A DNA stretch of 64,000 nt from Manis javanica (taxonomy: Eukaryota; Chordata; Mammalia; Pholidota; Manidae): the NCBI RefSeq assembly GCF_040802235.1, contig NC_133158.1, forward strand, positions 82,322,501 through 82,386,500, written 5' to 3'. The translations under genes were made by a program, and so were the position numbers. This document shows, piece by piece, positions 31,560 to 45,639 of the stretch. Every line of letters starts with the position of its first letter. Within the stretch, counting starts at the first letter, position 1. A model generated the notes under the pieces. It was not told the DNA's origin. It saw nothing but the letters and a program-made list of their open reading frames with translations, and ran no database searches.

Positions 31560-34500
31560 ACATATACATTACTTTCAAATTCCAGTTGTTTATTGCTGGC
31601 ATATAAAAATACAGTTCACTTTTGTATATTAACCTTGTATCCTCCAAAATTGCTATAATCACTTTAGTACCAGGAGTTTTTTGTGGTTCTTTGGGAATTT
31701 TTTTTTAAATAGACAAACATCATCTGACCAAAGACAATTTTATGTCTTTCTATAATCTGCATACCTTATATTTTATTTTCTTGTCTTACTGCACTAGCTA
31801 GGGCTTCCAGTACAATGCTTAAAAGTAATAGTTAGAGGAGTTATTCTTTATCTTTTCTTTCCTAACCTTACAGGAAAGTATCCACTTTTTTCACTAGTAA
31901 GTATGCTGTTCACAGTAGGATTTTTGTATATATCTTTTACGAAGTTGAAGTTCCCTCTAATCATAGTTTGCTGAGTTTTTATCATGAGTGGGTATTGAAC
32001 TTTGTCATGTTTTTTTCTGCATATGATCATATGACTTTTTCTTTTACCTATTGATATTGTGAATTACATTCATCAATTTTTCAAATATTGAACTAGCATT
32101 GCATTATTGGAATTAATACTGGATGTTCATGAAGTATAATTCTTTTAATATATTATTGCTTTCAGTTTGCTAATATTTTGTTTAGCACCTGTGTTCATGA
32201 GATATATTGGTCTGTTGTTTTTCACTCATGTAATATCTTTGTCTAGTTTTGTTATTTGGATAATAGTGACCACATAGATTAAGTTAAGAAGTGTTCCCTG
32301 TATTTCTATTTACTGGAAGAGATAGTAGAGAATTGTATTTAAATATTTGGTAGTATTCACCAGTGAATCCATATGGGCCTTTTTTTTTTTTCAGGTTACT
32401 AATGATCTTTAATAGATTGAAACCTATTCAGATTATCTATTTGTCCTTGGGTGATTTTGGTACTTTGTTTGTTTCTTTCACAGATCATCAAATTATCAAA
32501 TTTGTGGCCACAGTATTATTCATAGTATTTCTTAATTTTCATTTTGAAGTCAGTGGATCAGTACTGATGACCAGTCTTTCATATCTAATATTGATAATTT
32601 GTGTCTTCTCTCTCTTTTTCTAGGTTAGCCTGACTAGAGATTGATTATATTTGTCTTTTCAAACTTTTTGGTTTTGTTTATTTTTCTCCATTGTTTTTTG
32701 GTTTCAGTTTCATTGATTTCTACTCCTTTATTATTTTTTTTTGTAATTTCTTTAGGCTTAACATGATTTTCTTTGTCTAATTTCCTAAGGCAGGAGCTAA
32801 GATGATTGATTTTATATCATTATCACTAATACATGCATTTAATGCTATATTCCCTCTAAGGCCTGCTTTCACTGCATCCTACAAATTATGATAAATTCTA
32901 TTTTCAAGTAATAAAAAATATTTCTAAACTATCTTGAGACGTTTTTGCTATGTTATTTAGTAGTATTTTACCTTAGCTCTAATTATTTGGGAGAATTTTG
33001 ACTATCTGTTATTGGATTTCTAGTTTATTTACACTGTGGTATGAGAAGATAATTTGTAAGATTTAATTTTTCAAATGAGTTTTGTGACCCGAAATGTGGT
33101 CTCTAGTTCTGAATGTTCTATGTGAGTTTGAGAATAATATTATTCCACTGTTTTGGATGAAATATTTTATAAAGTTTAATTAGGTCTAGTTGATAGATGC
33201 TACTGTTCTATTAACCATATCCATAGTGATTTTCTGACTAATTGATTTATCAATTATTGGAAGAGGGGTGTTGAAGCCTTGTTTATTTATCTTTGCAGTT
33301 TTAGCTCACATGTTTTGACACTGAATAATGTGTAAGTTCGAAGCATACCTATTAGGGATTGTTAAGTTTTCTTGGAGAATTGACCTCTTTATCCTTATGT
33401 TATACCTCTCTTTATCCCTGATAATTTTCCCCTATTATGACATTTGTCTTTAAGAAATGAACATAGCTACTTCAGTTTCCTTCTAATTAGTGTTAGCATA
33501 TTATATTTTCTTCCATTCCATTACTTTTAACCTATCTGAGTTTTTAAAGTCAGTTTCTTGTAGACAGTTAGATTTGTCAATCTCTGTCTCTCCATTTATA
33601 TTTTTAAACTAATCACATTTCAAATGATTATTGAAATAGTTGATTTAGATCTTCCATGTAACTGCTTTCTATTTGTTGTTCTTGATTTTTATCTTCCCAT
33701 TTTATGCATTTTTGCTTTTGATAGAGCATTTTATACAATACCATTTTCTCTCCTCTCTTAGCATATAAGAAAAACTTTTTAAAATTATTTTTTTTAGTCA
33801 CCCAGAATTTGCAATATAAATTTATAACTAAGTCCACTCCAAATAACATTATATCTTTTTATGGGTACTGCAAGTATCTTATAATAGATTATTGTTAATT
33901 CCTCCTTCCTGTCCCTCATAGCATTGTTTTTATTCATTTCACCTATAGACATGCTATAATCACTCAATATATGGCTACTATCATTACTTTGAATGAATAT
34001 TTACCTATTAGATGAACTAAGAAAAAATAATTTACCTTCCTTTATTCCTTCTCTGATGCTCTTTCTTTATGCTAATCTGAGTTTCTGACCTTTATTACTT
34101 TCATTCAACACTTCCCTTCTTATAGGGCAGTTCCTCTGGTGATGAATTCTACTATTTGTCTGACAAAGCACATTTATTTTCCTCTCACTTTTTGAATTAT
34201 AATATCACTGCATATAGAATTCCAGGTTAGTCTTTTTTCTTTTAACACTTTAAATATTTCACTTCAGTCTTCTTGCTTGCATGGTTTCTACCTAGAAATT
34301 ATTGTAATTCTTATTACTTTTGTCCCTTAGATAAGATGTTTTGTTTTCTGATTGCTTCTAAGATATTTTTTCTTTATCTTTGGTTTTCTACAGTTTGAAT
34401 ATGAAACACCAATGTTGAGATTTTTATCCTGTTTATTGTTCTCTGAGCTAGCTTCCTATTTTGTAGTTTGATGTTTGCAATTAATTTTGAAAAATATTTT

Positions 34501-35935
34501 TTCCATTATTTCTTCAAACATTTCCTTAGCTCAATTGTTTCTTTCTTTTTCTGTTATACCAATAACATGTAATTACACATTTTAAAATTGTTCCACAATT
34601 TCTGAATATTTTTTCCTTAGTTTTTCTCTTCACATTTCAGTTCAGGGAGCTTCTATTCACCTATCTTCAATCTCATTGACAATTCCCTAGTGAACTCATG
34701 ACAATAATTCCATTCCTATCATACTGTTTTTGATTTCTAGTATTTTCTCTAGATTCTTTCTTTGAGTTTCCATTTCTTGGCTTACATTACCCATCTATTC
34801 CTGCAAGTTGTCTACTTTGCATACTAGAGCCATCAGCCTGTTATTCATATTTATTTAAATTTCAGGTTTCATAGATCCAATATCTCTGTTATATCTGAAT
34901 CTGGTTTTGATTCTTGCTTTGTCTCTTTAGACTGCATATATATGTATATTTTTCTTGTCTTAGGAGTTTTTTGTTGAAAGTCAGGCATGATATATCAGGT
35001 TATAGGAACTGAGCTAAATAGGCTTTTAGTGTGATGTTTTATATTATTATTGTTAGAAACTGGGCTGTGTTTACTGTTTGCTATAGTTTTAGGTATCAGA
35101 GGATTCAATTCCCTTTAGTGCCCTTGTTTTATTTTTAAATCTCCCCTGTGGTTTTTGGGTTTCCCTAAAGACTTCTTCTTCAATAGAGTCAGAGCTTTAT
35201 GGCCCTTTTAGTTAAAAATTCAGTTTTATTATACTGGATCCCTACTGATGTGGTAGAAGATGTGGGAGGAGGAGAAGCATTCTGCAGTCTTCTGAACGTC
35301 TTATTTCTGTAGTGCTTCTGTGTCCCTGGTCTGTGATCTCACAAATGTTTGTCAGCTTTTTTCTTTTTCTCTCTTAGGTGAGACAGAAAGACTAGAGGGG
35401 CTGTAATTACATAATCTCCCTTCCCCTATGTCTGTCTTTGGTAAAGTATTCCTCTTGCTGGGTAATTTTTTGTTATGGAGAAAACTCTGAGAGTATATCA
35501 AAATGGTTTTCTTTTCCCATCCTTGTCAGAAGCATGAGTATTGTTGTCTCTTCATCATGGGAATCTGGTTGGGTTCCTGGATGTTAAAACTGTAAAAGTG
35601 TGAGGGATACTTAAGACTATGAAACCTAGGATTTTTATTCTCACACTAATCTACACTCTGCCTCTAGCAATTTGTCAAAGTTATCATTTAAGCATTTCTA
35701 CCAGTTTATGGCTCTAGTGGCTTCTAATCCTGGTAAGGTGATGTAGGCTGTGCTTCTCTGTATTTGCCTGTGTCTACAGATTTGGGGATGGGCTTTATTC
35801 TGTCACTTCAATTATCACGTGAGTCTAATTAAAGTCACTGATTTTCAGTTTGTTTAGCTTTTGCTTGCCATAGGAAGGGAGTGACAATTTCCAAGATCTT
35901 TACATGTCAGAGCTAAAAGCAAAAATCAATACTAT
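31560..35935 (-). mobile_element. ancient L1 LINE, nearly full-length but shattered
   Basis: Read on the minus strand this is an old L1M-type element. The left end shows ORF2 wording near 31565-31660 ('ccagttgtttattgctggcat', 'cttgtatcctcc'), continues through the RT part (31880-32800; 'agtgggtattgaactttgtc' is the reverse of a family RT phrase) and into the ORF1 region (34130-34560, where 'ctggtgatgaattct' and 'ttatttcttcaaacattt' occur in order), with 5' UTR-like sequence to about 35935 ('ctgattttcagtttgttta', 'ctttacatgtcagagct'). No frame longer than 86 codons survives. At about 4.4 kb it has lost internal parts. It is far older than the L1 at 20851. Confidence 0.7.
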
Positions 35936-38900
35936 TTGTTTCTGGGTGGAAAAAAAAATTATATTCTGCTGAAGCATGTAGTCTGAAATTATAATTTAAT
36001 ATTACTCTAAAATAGAATTCTTCCTTGAAAGAGACCAAAGAACAAAAGTGCAGCTGGGTCTGTTAAAGCTAATGCATAATCTTCAAAAGCCTTTGGTCAT
36101 AGATTTCTCAAAGCTATAAATTGAACAAAATGCCTATATAATAAGTCATCTGAAGTTTGAATATACTTTAAGACAGAATTAAAATTTGATGTCTAATACC
36201 TTTTAAAAAATTATAACAATGCCTATGTTTAACTGAATCATTCATTAATCATGTTACAGTATTGTTTTTTGTTAATAAACATAAAAATAACTAGTTCATT
36301 TTTCTATTTTAAATGATTAAAAATAGATTGAACTGAATTTTGAAGTCAACATATTAATTATTTGTTATAAAATGTTATTTGTTAGTATTGCTATTGCTGT
36401 GTAAAATCATATTATGCTTATTAAAAATCTTTTAACAAAGGATTGCTTCAGCTTTCATTTGTCTTACTCTTTAATTCTGAAATCAACAATTTAATTTTAC
36501 TGGTTTTATATGGATATCTCTGAAAATCATTGTGTTTATAAATATCCTAGCATTATAGAGTATTTTTAACATAAAGCATTTGAGAGAGTAACTTTGGTAA
36601 ACATGGTAGAAAAATAACTGAAGTAAACTGAATTTAAAGCACTGAGAAAGGCATTTGAAATTGTATTTCTTCAAGCTTTGACATTCAAGATATATAATTA
36701 GATAACATTTCCAATAATAAAATATATCATTGTTTTATCAGAGAAAAAATTCAGCTTGATGTATTTTCACTGTATAACTGGTGTATACAAATTACTTACT
36801 TGCCCAAAGTTAATTACTGGTGTGAGGTAGATGTGGTCACATGTTTTTCTGGCTTGATTGCCTCATGGAGCAGATTAAGTACAGCACAATGTAAATTTAT
36901 GTTTTTATGCTTATGATTTACAATAAGTTGAAATTCTGCTTTTATGAAACCCTCTTGAAATAGTTTTTTTTAATTGTTGCACAGTGATATCTATTGCAGT
37001 ATTGCCTATATAAAGGTCTTGAAAGTTTTTTTCAAAGTTAAGATAGATCATACCAGTGAGCATAAGAAAGGGAATATTTTGCTTATTGTATTCACTTGAA
37101 TGAAATCTCAAATAAGAGAATGACAACTGCAACAATTTCTTGAAATTGTTATGAAAGTCTTTTATAAGATGGAAGGCACCATAGCAAGGATTCTATATTG
37201 ATTAAGGAAAAAAAGCCTTCACAGATTTTCAATACCTTCCTGTTCTGAATAAGTCAAAAACAGGAGGCAATGGAGAGAAAGAACAAGAGAGATTTGCACC
37301 CAACACAAATAAGATATACATTTACCTTTATCTTGCAATAATATGACTATGAGTATTACACAAAATAAGTAACCCAGCACATGGCTGTGATATCATGAAT
37401 TTAGCAGTGTAGTGTATGGATTACACAATTTTAGTAGGATTACAGCTTCACTATTGGCATAAGAGAATACAAATGAAAATGGTCATATAGTCCACCATCA
37501 TAGACAATGCTAGAGGCTGAATTATGAGGGTTTTCTTCTATACACTCAAACATTCATTTATATAAGGAAGTCTATAACTTAACTAACCATGAAATTCATG
37601 TTTTTCTTGTTAATTGAATTAATGAATTTATACAACATAATTATTGAGTGTTAACTATATTCTTGATCATACTGTGCCCTCATCATGCTTATATTTTGGT
37701 GGGAGAAGAGATAATATACAAGCAAACACAAAAATATGCAGGTTTATTTCAGTGCTATAAGGGATGTATAAAACAATGAACATGGTATACATGGGTTGAA
37801 GGCAAGATATTTTGGCATCAGTACCATAATCTTCCTCTCTTGTTTAGATTTCCACCATTTCGGGATGCTTTCATCTTTGTGCATTAGAAGGGTTTAAATA
37901 ATCATGACTTACTTCAGTTCACATGATTCTTCCAACGCAGAAAGAAATGGTTGTGCCAGTTGGTTAGTTATGCCATAAGTTTTAGAGGGATTCTTTCTTT
38001 TTTTCTCATTTGCTTTCCCTTTCCTCATACTACTTTTACTTTTGCTCATGTAACTTTGTCATTTGTGCAGTAAGGATTGTGAGCCTGGGAGTAAAGGACA
38101 GGTGATGCTCAATCATGTTTCATCTTGGCAAAAGATGTTCCACATATCCTCTAGAAAAGAATACCAGGGACTTCGGGAAAAGAATATCCTCAGCTAAGCA
38201 ATGATACAATGCCGTATAGGCATATATTGTTACAACTGGAGTCTTGGTGGTAGTAGACACCTGGACTAATTGTCCTGGGTATCTTAGATATGAAATGTCA
38301 TCTCAATTGCAGATATTTGACAAAAAAATGTAGCAACATATTGATTATATTCAATGTTTCTTTTTAAAATTTTATATTGTATTAGAGAATTAATAAATTT
38401 CCCATCCTTTAACTTACTAGAACACATATTTTCTTTTTGAAAAAGGTAGTATTTGCCCCTTAGAAACTGCAAAACGTACCACCAAACCAAAAAAAAAAAA
38501 TTGAACTCATAATTCTACTACCCTATATTAAGCCTGGGGTGAATTTTAGCAAACATCTGTATCTGTTTATCAGGTTGAGTTCGAATGTTAGCAGATTGTT
38601 TTATAATACTTTTTTTGCAAGGAAAAAGCAGGAAGGCATGCATGTCTCCTGTTGGTCACCCAGGAATGTCCTGAGTTTCTCCTTGGCCTGACCAGCCATG
38701 CTATATGTAATATCCCTAAGGAAAATAATTATTTGTTATTTAATGAAGTATTTATTTCATTTTATTATGTCCAGAAACTCTTTCAGAAATGGAAACAAAA
38801 CAATGATAAAAATGAAATGAATATTTTATTGGAAGAAGACATAAAGAACCAATAAATATATGCATATAGAAATAGGAAATCAAATGGAAGTAAAATTAAT

Positions 38901-39014
38901 ATTTTATTATCTGGGTTTTGGCATCAAGCGAGAATATGGAACTCTATTAACCTGAACTATTGGACGACTGCACTGTCTCTCTAATATAGCTTGTTCTAAA
39001 TAGTCCTCTTTACA
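35936..39014. other. intergenic DNA, one possible old repeat
   Basis: No gene recognised. The stretch near 37600-37780 ('attattgagtgttaac', 'tgccctcatcatgcttatatt', 'gagataatatacaagc') resembles a common ancient mammalian repeat that usually reads 'ttattgagcacctac...tgccctcatggagcttac', but I cannot name it safely. Short A/T-rich runs elsewhere. Confidence 0.5.
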
Positions 39015-39115
39015 AGTAATAAAGCAACATTTATTGAGCACTTACAGTATGCCACTATTTTAAATACACGGGTTTCATTCTCACAATAATTCTGTTAGGA
39101 GGGTAAAATAGAAAA
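39015..39115 (-). repeat. MIR or related SINE fragment, reverse orientation
   Basis: 'caacatttattgagcacttacagtatgcc' followed by 'cattctcacaataattctgttagga' (in pieces) is the usual reverse-strand tail (tattgagcacttactatgtgcc..., tctcacaacaaccctatgagg). Only the 3' part is present. Confidence 0.6.
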
Positions 39116-40714
39116 ATTAGATGTTTGTTTTTAGAGTTTTGGCTTTTCTCCACTGTGTATTAGATCTCTGGATAGTATACGTGTTGAGTAATAATGTTCA
39201 GAAGGTGAGACAGTTATATCAGAAGAAAAAATTGTATCAAGATCAGTCATGTAAAGTATAATACTGAAGCTTAAATAAAACATAAGGGGATAAGAATGAT
39301 GTGGTCAATAAGATTGTCCTAGTAAATCAGAATCCAAAGAAGTCTACATTATTTTTATGTGTCCATGACCAATAGGGTGGTATCAGTGTGCTAAGTAGAT
39401 TTGCAAGTCAAAGAATTAGGGCAAACATTTTACAATAATAGACCTACAGGGCACCATTCTTAGTTATCACAGCAATAACCTGCCTTAAGTTAACAGTGGG
39501 GAAGAGTAAAGTAAGATGGGTCACATCACTAAAGGGTTACATACTTATGAGCTAATCTTTTAAATTATTGGTAATTTCAGATAGAATGGATTAAAGGCCT
39601 TTCTCTCTAAGGGTTGTTTAGTATATTTTTTATAATTTCAGATATAATCGATTCAGACTGAGAATGAGTGTTTAATATTTGTCAGAATGAAGGGAATTGA
39701 ATTAGATAGCAGTGTATGTGGGATTTCATCTTCAAATAGTTTTTATTTCCTTTTTCAGTAGAAATATAATATAAAATAAATATAAATATTAGTAGAAATA
39801 TAGTAATTTTATAGAAATTATAGAAACATAGTAACTGGTATACTAATTTTGGGCTTCAGCTATCCAGCATATATTAACTGAACATGTTAACTCAGAGTTA
39901 ACAATGGCCAATGCAGTCTAATAAATAGGTGTCGAGATATGTCATGTGTGCAAACACATATCCTTTAAGATGGCTAATATAAATTAAAGCCCCACTTCTC
40001 TGTGTTTTAGAGGCTAATGAACAAATGAGTGGAGATCCCCATGTTTCTGCCATAACAACATTTGGGAAGGGGTACCAGTATGAAATTAGCCATATTGTAA
40101 TTATGGATGGTGCTGTCAAGTAGAGGGTACCATAAAAATTCTGTTCTCTGATATTGTACCTGTGCTGTTATTGTTGGTAATTAATTTATCCAGTAAGAGT
40201 ACAGTATTGAGACTTGAATTATTTCTCTGTGTTTTCTACCAGGATGAAAGATTAGGTCTTTGAAATTGAGCCTAAGGAGACATTATTTCCATGGAATTTT
40301 AGCTACATCCTTTCTGTTGGAGAAGAATGTTTAACTAGATGAGACTGGAGTCAGCTAGAGGTAAGACACTGCTTAGAGTTTTATCTAGAACAACTTCTCC
40401 ACCTACTCTTCCTCCTCCCCCTTCCACTTCTTTTCCTCCTCCTCCTTTCTTCTTTTTGGTGCACAGAAAAGTAGGTCTGTCTTCAATTTTAAGTGTTTAA
40501 GGACTTGATGTTGAAAAATATGTGCAAATTTTAACATGTCTGTAAATCACTCTTTGTCTAAGAAGTCATCTAGCACAGATGAAATGAACCATGGAGCATG
40601 GGTTTTTAAAAGCTTGAAATGACTTTAATTTACTCACATTTTAGTAAGTTCAAAGTGGACTTAGTATACCTATAATATTGCAATTTATAATAAGAAATAT
40701 GTATTTGGTCTTTA
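39116..40714. other. intergenic DNA with a polypyrimidine tract
   Basis: No gene recognised. A strongly pyrimidine-biased run of about 60 bases lies at 40395-40457, made of TCC, CCT and TTC units. A 73-codon minus frame at 39898-40119 has no recognisable features. Confidence 0.55.
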
Positions 40715-41463
40715 TTTGTGTTTCTGGCACAGAGTTCCTAAAACCTTTGGAATTGTCCCAGGTGATGATGAGACTGACAAAGTTGTCTTTTGTTTTGTTA
40801 ACTAGGTAACTTTTGGACTGTACCTAAGAATAAGGGGGTTGGTGTAAGGGGAACCAACCCTGTGGATAGAGAGTGGGAACTTTCAATCCCGCATTCCCAT
40901 TTCCAGTGAGGGAAAGGTAGTTGTAGGTTGATCCAATCACCAATTGCCAATGATTTGATCAGTTGCGGAGTGTAAGCAAGCCTCCATAAAAACCCAGAAT
41001 TGTGAGAGTTTGGAGAGTATCCAGGTTGGTGGAGAAAATGGATGAGTGGCTTACTTGGGGAGAGCATGGAAGCTCTCTTTTCTCATACCTTGCTTTATGC
41101 ATCTCTTCTACCAGGATGTTCCTGGGTTGTATCCTTTGATGATAAACAGGTAATCTAGTAAAATTAAAATGTTTCTCTGAGTTCTGGGAGCCATTCTAGC
41201 AAATTTAATTGAACCTAAGTAAGAAATTGTTGAAACTTTTGGTAAGTAAGACCAGGTGGCAAATGAACTTGTGATAGGCATCTGAAGTGTGTGTGTGGGG
41301 GTGTGGGGGCAGTCTTGCAGAACTGAGTTCTTAACCTGTGGGATCTAATTCTGTCCCCAGGTAGGTAGGTTCAAAATTGAGTTGAATTGTAGGACACCCA
41401 GATGGTATTGGAGAACTGCTTGATGTGGGAGAAAAAACTTTCCACATGTTGGTCTTGGGTATA
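40715..41463 (+). repeat. LTR-like interspersed repeat, plus strand
   Basis: The order 'agttcctaaaacctttgg', 'ggtgtaaggggaaccaacc', 'cctccataaaaaccc', 'gagcatggaagctc', 'tgctttatgcatctcttc', 'gataaacaggtaatctag', 'aatgtttctctgagttctg', 'cagtcttgcagaactgag', 'cttaacctgtgggatct', 'ttgtaggacacccag' and 'gagaactgcttgatgtggg' is that of a well-known mammalian element with a TATA-like 'cataaaaaccc' and a degraded AATAAA ('gataaac', 41141-41148). I believe it is a solitary LTR but I cannot fix the family or duplications. A GT/GGGGTG run sits at 41288-41310. Confidence 0.6.
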
Positions 41464-43939
41464 GAGCCCTTAATACCCTAACCATATTTAGTTCTTGGGC
41501 TATTTCAGCAAGAGGGTAAACACATGCCTACACACACAGTCACACAAAGACCACTTATATTTTGAACACAGAGTCTAGAATATTTAAAAAGGAAGGTACT
41601 TTAAAATTTATTTGTACAATTCTCTCCTCCTAACTTTAAAATTGCGAAAAGTGAGTCTTAAAGAGATTAGTATGAAAGGATTACCCAAGGCTGATTTCCT
41701 GACATCAGTCCATTATTTTCTTCCACAATAGGCCCTTATTGCCTATGATTTTTTTCCTCTCAGTCCCTATGGGAACAAGCGTACTGCTTGTTCTGTCCAC
41801 TTCCCCTTTATCTGTACCACTTTGTTTCTTTTATCCACAACTTACTATTAGATTTTTCAGAAAGAAAATCCATGATACTCCAGCAGTTCTTGGGCCACTG
41901 CTCTCAGACTAAATAGATGTAAGGAAAAATAAAATCATTTCTGTAATCATCTCTAGGGAGTAAAGATGATGATAGTTAAATCTCTGTGAATGACAGCTAT
42001 AATTCTACTTCATTGTTTTCTATTTCTTGCTGCTATGAATCCATGTGAAGATTTGTCAGTGGATCTTTTCTTCCAAGTAAGGATATGTTAATGCAAGAGC
42101 CTGGCTCTAGATAATTGACCTTATTTTTTCTACATCTGTTTTATAAATGAAAGATTGTCAAAGAATTCTGTTTTCAACTTCATTTATTTACTCACAATGC
42201 TAAGATTCATTATATTACACTGACTTACTATAAATCATTAGTTACTCCCTTTTCCTACTACTTCGTTTTTCATTTTTGCTTCATTTAATCTACATGACTA
42301 TATCAATATTCAGTGTTAGTTCTCAAAACTAATAGCTTTGTGTTTATTGCAAGAATTTTTTCACTCCAGGGTAATTTTAAACAATACTACTCTCTACAGT
42401 TTGGTTCATCTAAATGAGATATGCTGTTATGATGGAAGTAGTCAATTATCTTTCCAGAAATTTAAACACATTTTCAAAGATTATGTAAAAAGCCTCCTGA
42501 ATCTATTACGAAGACCTAAACATGTCTTATACTTAGGCAACTTTAGAATGAATGATTTAGTTGTTTGATATCCTTCTATGTGACAGTAAAATAGCTATGT
42601 CTAGGATTTGAATACACTTAAAGGATCCTAAAGCTTATGTCTATGTAAGTTTTGTGGTACTACTATGTATTACAAATACTGAGGTAAAAATTGCAGAAAC
42701 ATTCAAGCTGAGCAAAGAATTAATAATCATCTGATTGAATGGCTTCCAATCATTTCTTGACTTAGATACTGAGTAAGAAAGTGGATATCCAATTTCTTTA
42801 TGACTTCTTGTCACCTATGAATACCAAAAGTTTGAATGTACTCTAGGTGTAACCTAATGCAAAAATACTCTACATATCTTAAGAGAAGGAAACATTCAGC
42901 TGCTGTTTGAAAAAAGCTCAAGAACAGAGAAGTCTGTTTCTCAGTATGATTTATTCCATTGTTTTAGTTGGTGAAAAGTTCTTCACATCTTTTCTTATTT
43001 CTCCGTAAGTTTAGGTTAAGCGTAGGCCAGAGAAACAATGATAATATTTGGTTGTAAAAGATAAAATATTCCATTTCTTTAAAAATGTTAGATTAGTAAC
43101 AGCTGTTGGTTTAAATTGAGTGAAAACTTAAATACAATACTTCACATAAATATCTTAATGACAATAAAGATCAATTATTTCATAATTCATAAACAAAGAA
43201 GATTTGGTATGTTTATACATATTTGCACTCAGAAGTAAGCTTTGTTAAGACAAAATGCAGACATTAATGGGGGATTAAGAAAAAAAAGTTTCCATTATTA
43301 AATAAGTTTGTGGGGCACACATACTCTTGCTAATGTACTGTACCCAGTAATTCAAAACTCATATTAACATATAAAAGCTTTGAGAATCCATATGGACATG
43401 AAGTTTCTCTAATTTGTTTAACCCAAGTTTCCAAAATGCATGTTACCAAAAACCTTATTTAAGATATAAATAATTATCAATAGCTGGAGGGGTACCCATT
43501 ACAATTTGAGAAATGTTGCTTTGAATATATGCTTATTTGTTTGTTTGGTCTGCCCACTCCAGTCACCAGTATCTTGACTTCATCTGTTAGTCCTAATTGA
43601 TAGTTCAGATCTCTTCTAAATGCTATATGAGAAGAGGCTGCTTAAATTGGAAAACTGAAGATTAAAAAAAAATCAGTTGAAAGTGATTGGTCCTGCACAT
43701 AGATAGAAAACAATGTATGATTTTCTATTTTATTAATGTAACATTGAGAAAAGGTAACAAGGATGTAGTCAAATTAAAAAAGAACTTTATTAAGGAATTG
43801 ATGAAATCCATATCTAGCTATACTAAAGTAATTATTTCTGTTCCATAGTCTATTTTCATAATCTCTACACTATTTGACCAGCAATGCATAAGCAAGTGTC
43901 ACGTTTGCTGTCTCTTTTAATTTCCTTAATACATCCAGT
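41464..43939. other. AT-rich intergenic DNA, no gene seen
   Basis: The longest frame is 76 codons (42338-42568, plus) with no recognisable content. No repeat or RNA gene that I can support in about 2.5 kb. Confidence 0.55.
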
Positions 43940-44420
43940 TCGATAAAAATATGCTTTATTTTTCTACCAGTAATAACCTGTACTCTTGTACATACTTATG
44001 TTTATGTTTGTATGTACTTATGTTAATAATCTGCTCTTATGTTTGTGAGATTTGCTTATGTTTATACCTATATCTCTGGTTCATTTATTTTTCCTACTAC
44101 ATAGTATTAAGTTGTATGTTTATGCCAAAATGTATTAAACTATATTCTTCTTGATGATCAGTATGCTTTATTTAGCCTTTTACTGCATAATTTTATTTTT
44201 TATTTGTTTATATATATAGTTTTGCTGTTTAAAACATTGCTGCTTTAATATTCTAATGCATATCTCCTTGTTTACATGTGTGAGAGTTCTCTTGTTTATA
44301 GAGTAAATTCTGTAAGGTATGTTTTCAAATTTGCAACATATATTCAAATTAGCAACATTATTGTTAAAATATTCTGTATGTGATTGTATTTTATATTGCA
44401 AATCTAAAATCTGTATTTTC
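43940..44420 (-). repeat. old L1 LINE fragment, minus strand
   Basis: 'gctgtttaaaacattgctgc', 'gcatatctccttgtttacatgtg' and 'gagagttctcttg' (in pieces) follow the reverse of the L1 ORF2 3' region, where the usual reading is 'gctgttacaaacaatgctgc...catgtctccttgtgcacatgtg'. Highly diverged, 5'-truncated. Confidence 0.5.
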
Positions 44421-45107
44421 CTCAGAAGAAAATAATTCATAGTAGTCCTCTAACTCATACCTTCCCTACTTGGACATATCTACAAGACTGAATAACCTCA
44501 AGAAGCCAACCTTGTAAAATACCAATGACTTTGACCAGCAATCATTAAAAACAATTTAATAATATATATTACACTAGATTAGCAGCATATATTTATTCTG
44601 AATATACTTTTTATCAATAAGACAAACATTCATGAACTTATAGTTATGGATGGCCAAATTACTTATCTATGTATCAAGGGAGGATACAACAGATGAGCCT
44701 CTAGACCAAAACGACCATCCTTGAAAACATTTTTAACAGACATTGTTTTCAAAACTGACTTGTCATTCCAAAACCAAAATACAATATAATGCAGGAGAAA
44801 GAGAACATTTTTGTAAGTTGCACCAGATAGTTTCAACTTTCTTCAAAAAGAAGTCTGGTATTTGCCTATGTTGAGCTCTTGATAAAGTTAGGTGTTGATA
44901 AAATCTGATTCGTGTGAGTTCACTTTGACTATTTAGTCTTTGCTGTTAACACAAATCTAAATCTGCTTTTTATTATTTCTGCTGTCTTTTGAGCATAGTG
45001 GCTTACACTTTCTAGAACATCTGAATAGTCTTATTTATCTTAACTATATTCAATCCATAATTTAAAACTGCAAAACCAAAACTAAAAATGAAATAAAGGC
45101 CTAGATG
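44421..45107. other. intergenic DNA, no gene seen
   Basis: AT-rich, with no frame or repeat that I can name before the MLT1-type LTR. Confidence 0.5.
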
Positions 45108-45487
45108 GATTCTGTTATGGACTGAATGTTTGTGCCTCCATCCCCTAATTTGTATGTTCTGTTCTATCACAACCTCCAAAGTGATGGTATTAGAAGGTGG
45201 GACTTTTGGGAGATGATTAGGTCATGAAAGTGAATGCCTCATGAATGGAAATTCGCACACTCCTAAAAGAGACCTGAGAAAGCTCTCACTCCTTGTGACA
45301 TACAAGGACAGAATAAAAGGAAACCATCTATGAACCAGCAAGCGGGCTCTCACCAGTCACCAAATTTGCCATAGTTTTGATCTTAGACTTTTTAGCCTCC
45401 AGATCTATGAAAAATAAATGTTTGCCATTTAGCCATCCAGTCTGCGGTATTTTTGTTATAGCAGGCTAAATAGACTAAGGCAGATTC
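45108..45487 (+). repeat. MLT1-type (ERVL-MaLR) solo LTR with GATTC duplications
   Basis: The 370-base LTR at 45113-45482 starts TGTTATGGACTGAATG and ends GACTAAGGCA. Its middle keeps the family phrases 'gtgatggtattagaaggtggg', 'gattaggtcatga', 'gagacctgagaaagctc', 'tatgaaccagcaagcgggc' (in pieces) and an AATAAA-type signal near 45413-45418. Perfect 5-base copies of GATTC flank it (45108-45112 and 45483-45487). MaLR internal sequence is absent, so it formed by recombination between two LTRs of one provirus. The duplication is unusually clean for an element of this age. Confidence 0.88.
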
Positions 45488-45639
45488 CCTTTGAATTCTT
45501 CCTGATAAGACTAGATTCAAAGCAAGAAATGAGACTAGACTCCAAAACTTCATAATTTACAGAGAAATTTGCTCCAGTACTGGGACATAACTAGGCCTCA
45601 GCTAAATTCTGTTCAAGTCCCTTTGGACAAGTTTTAAAA

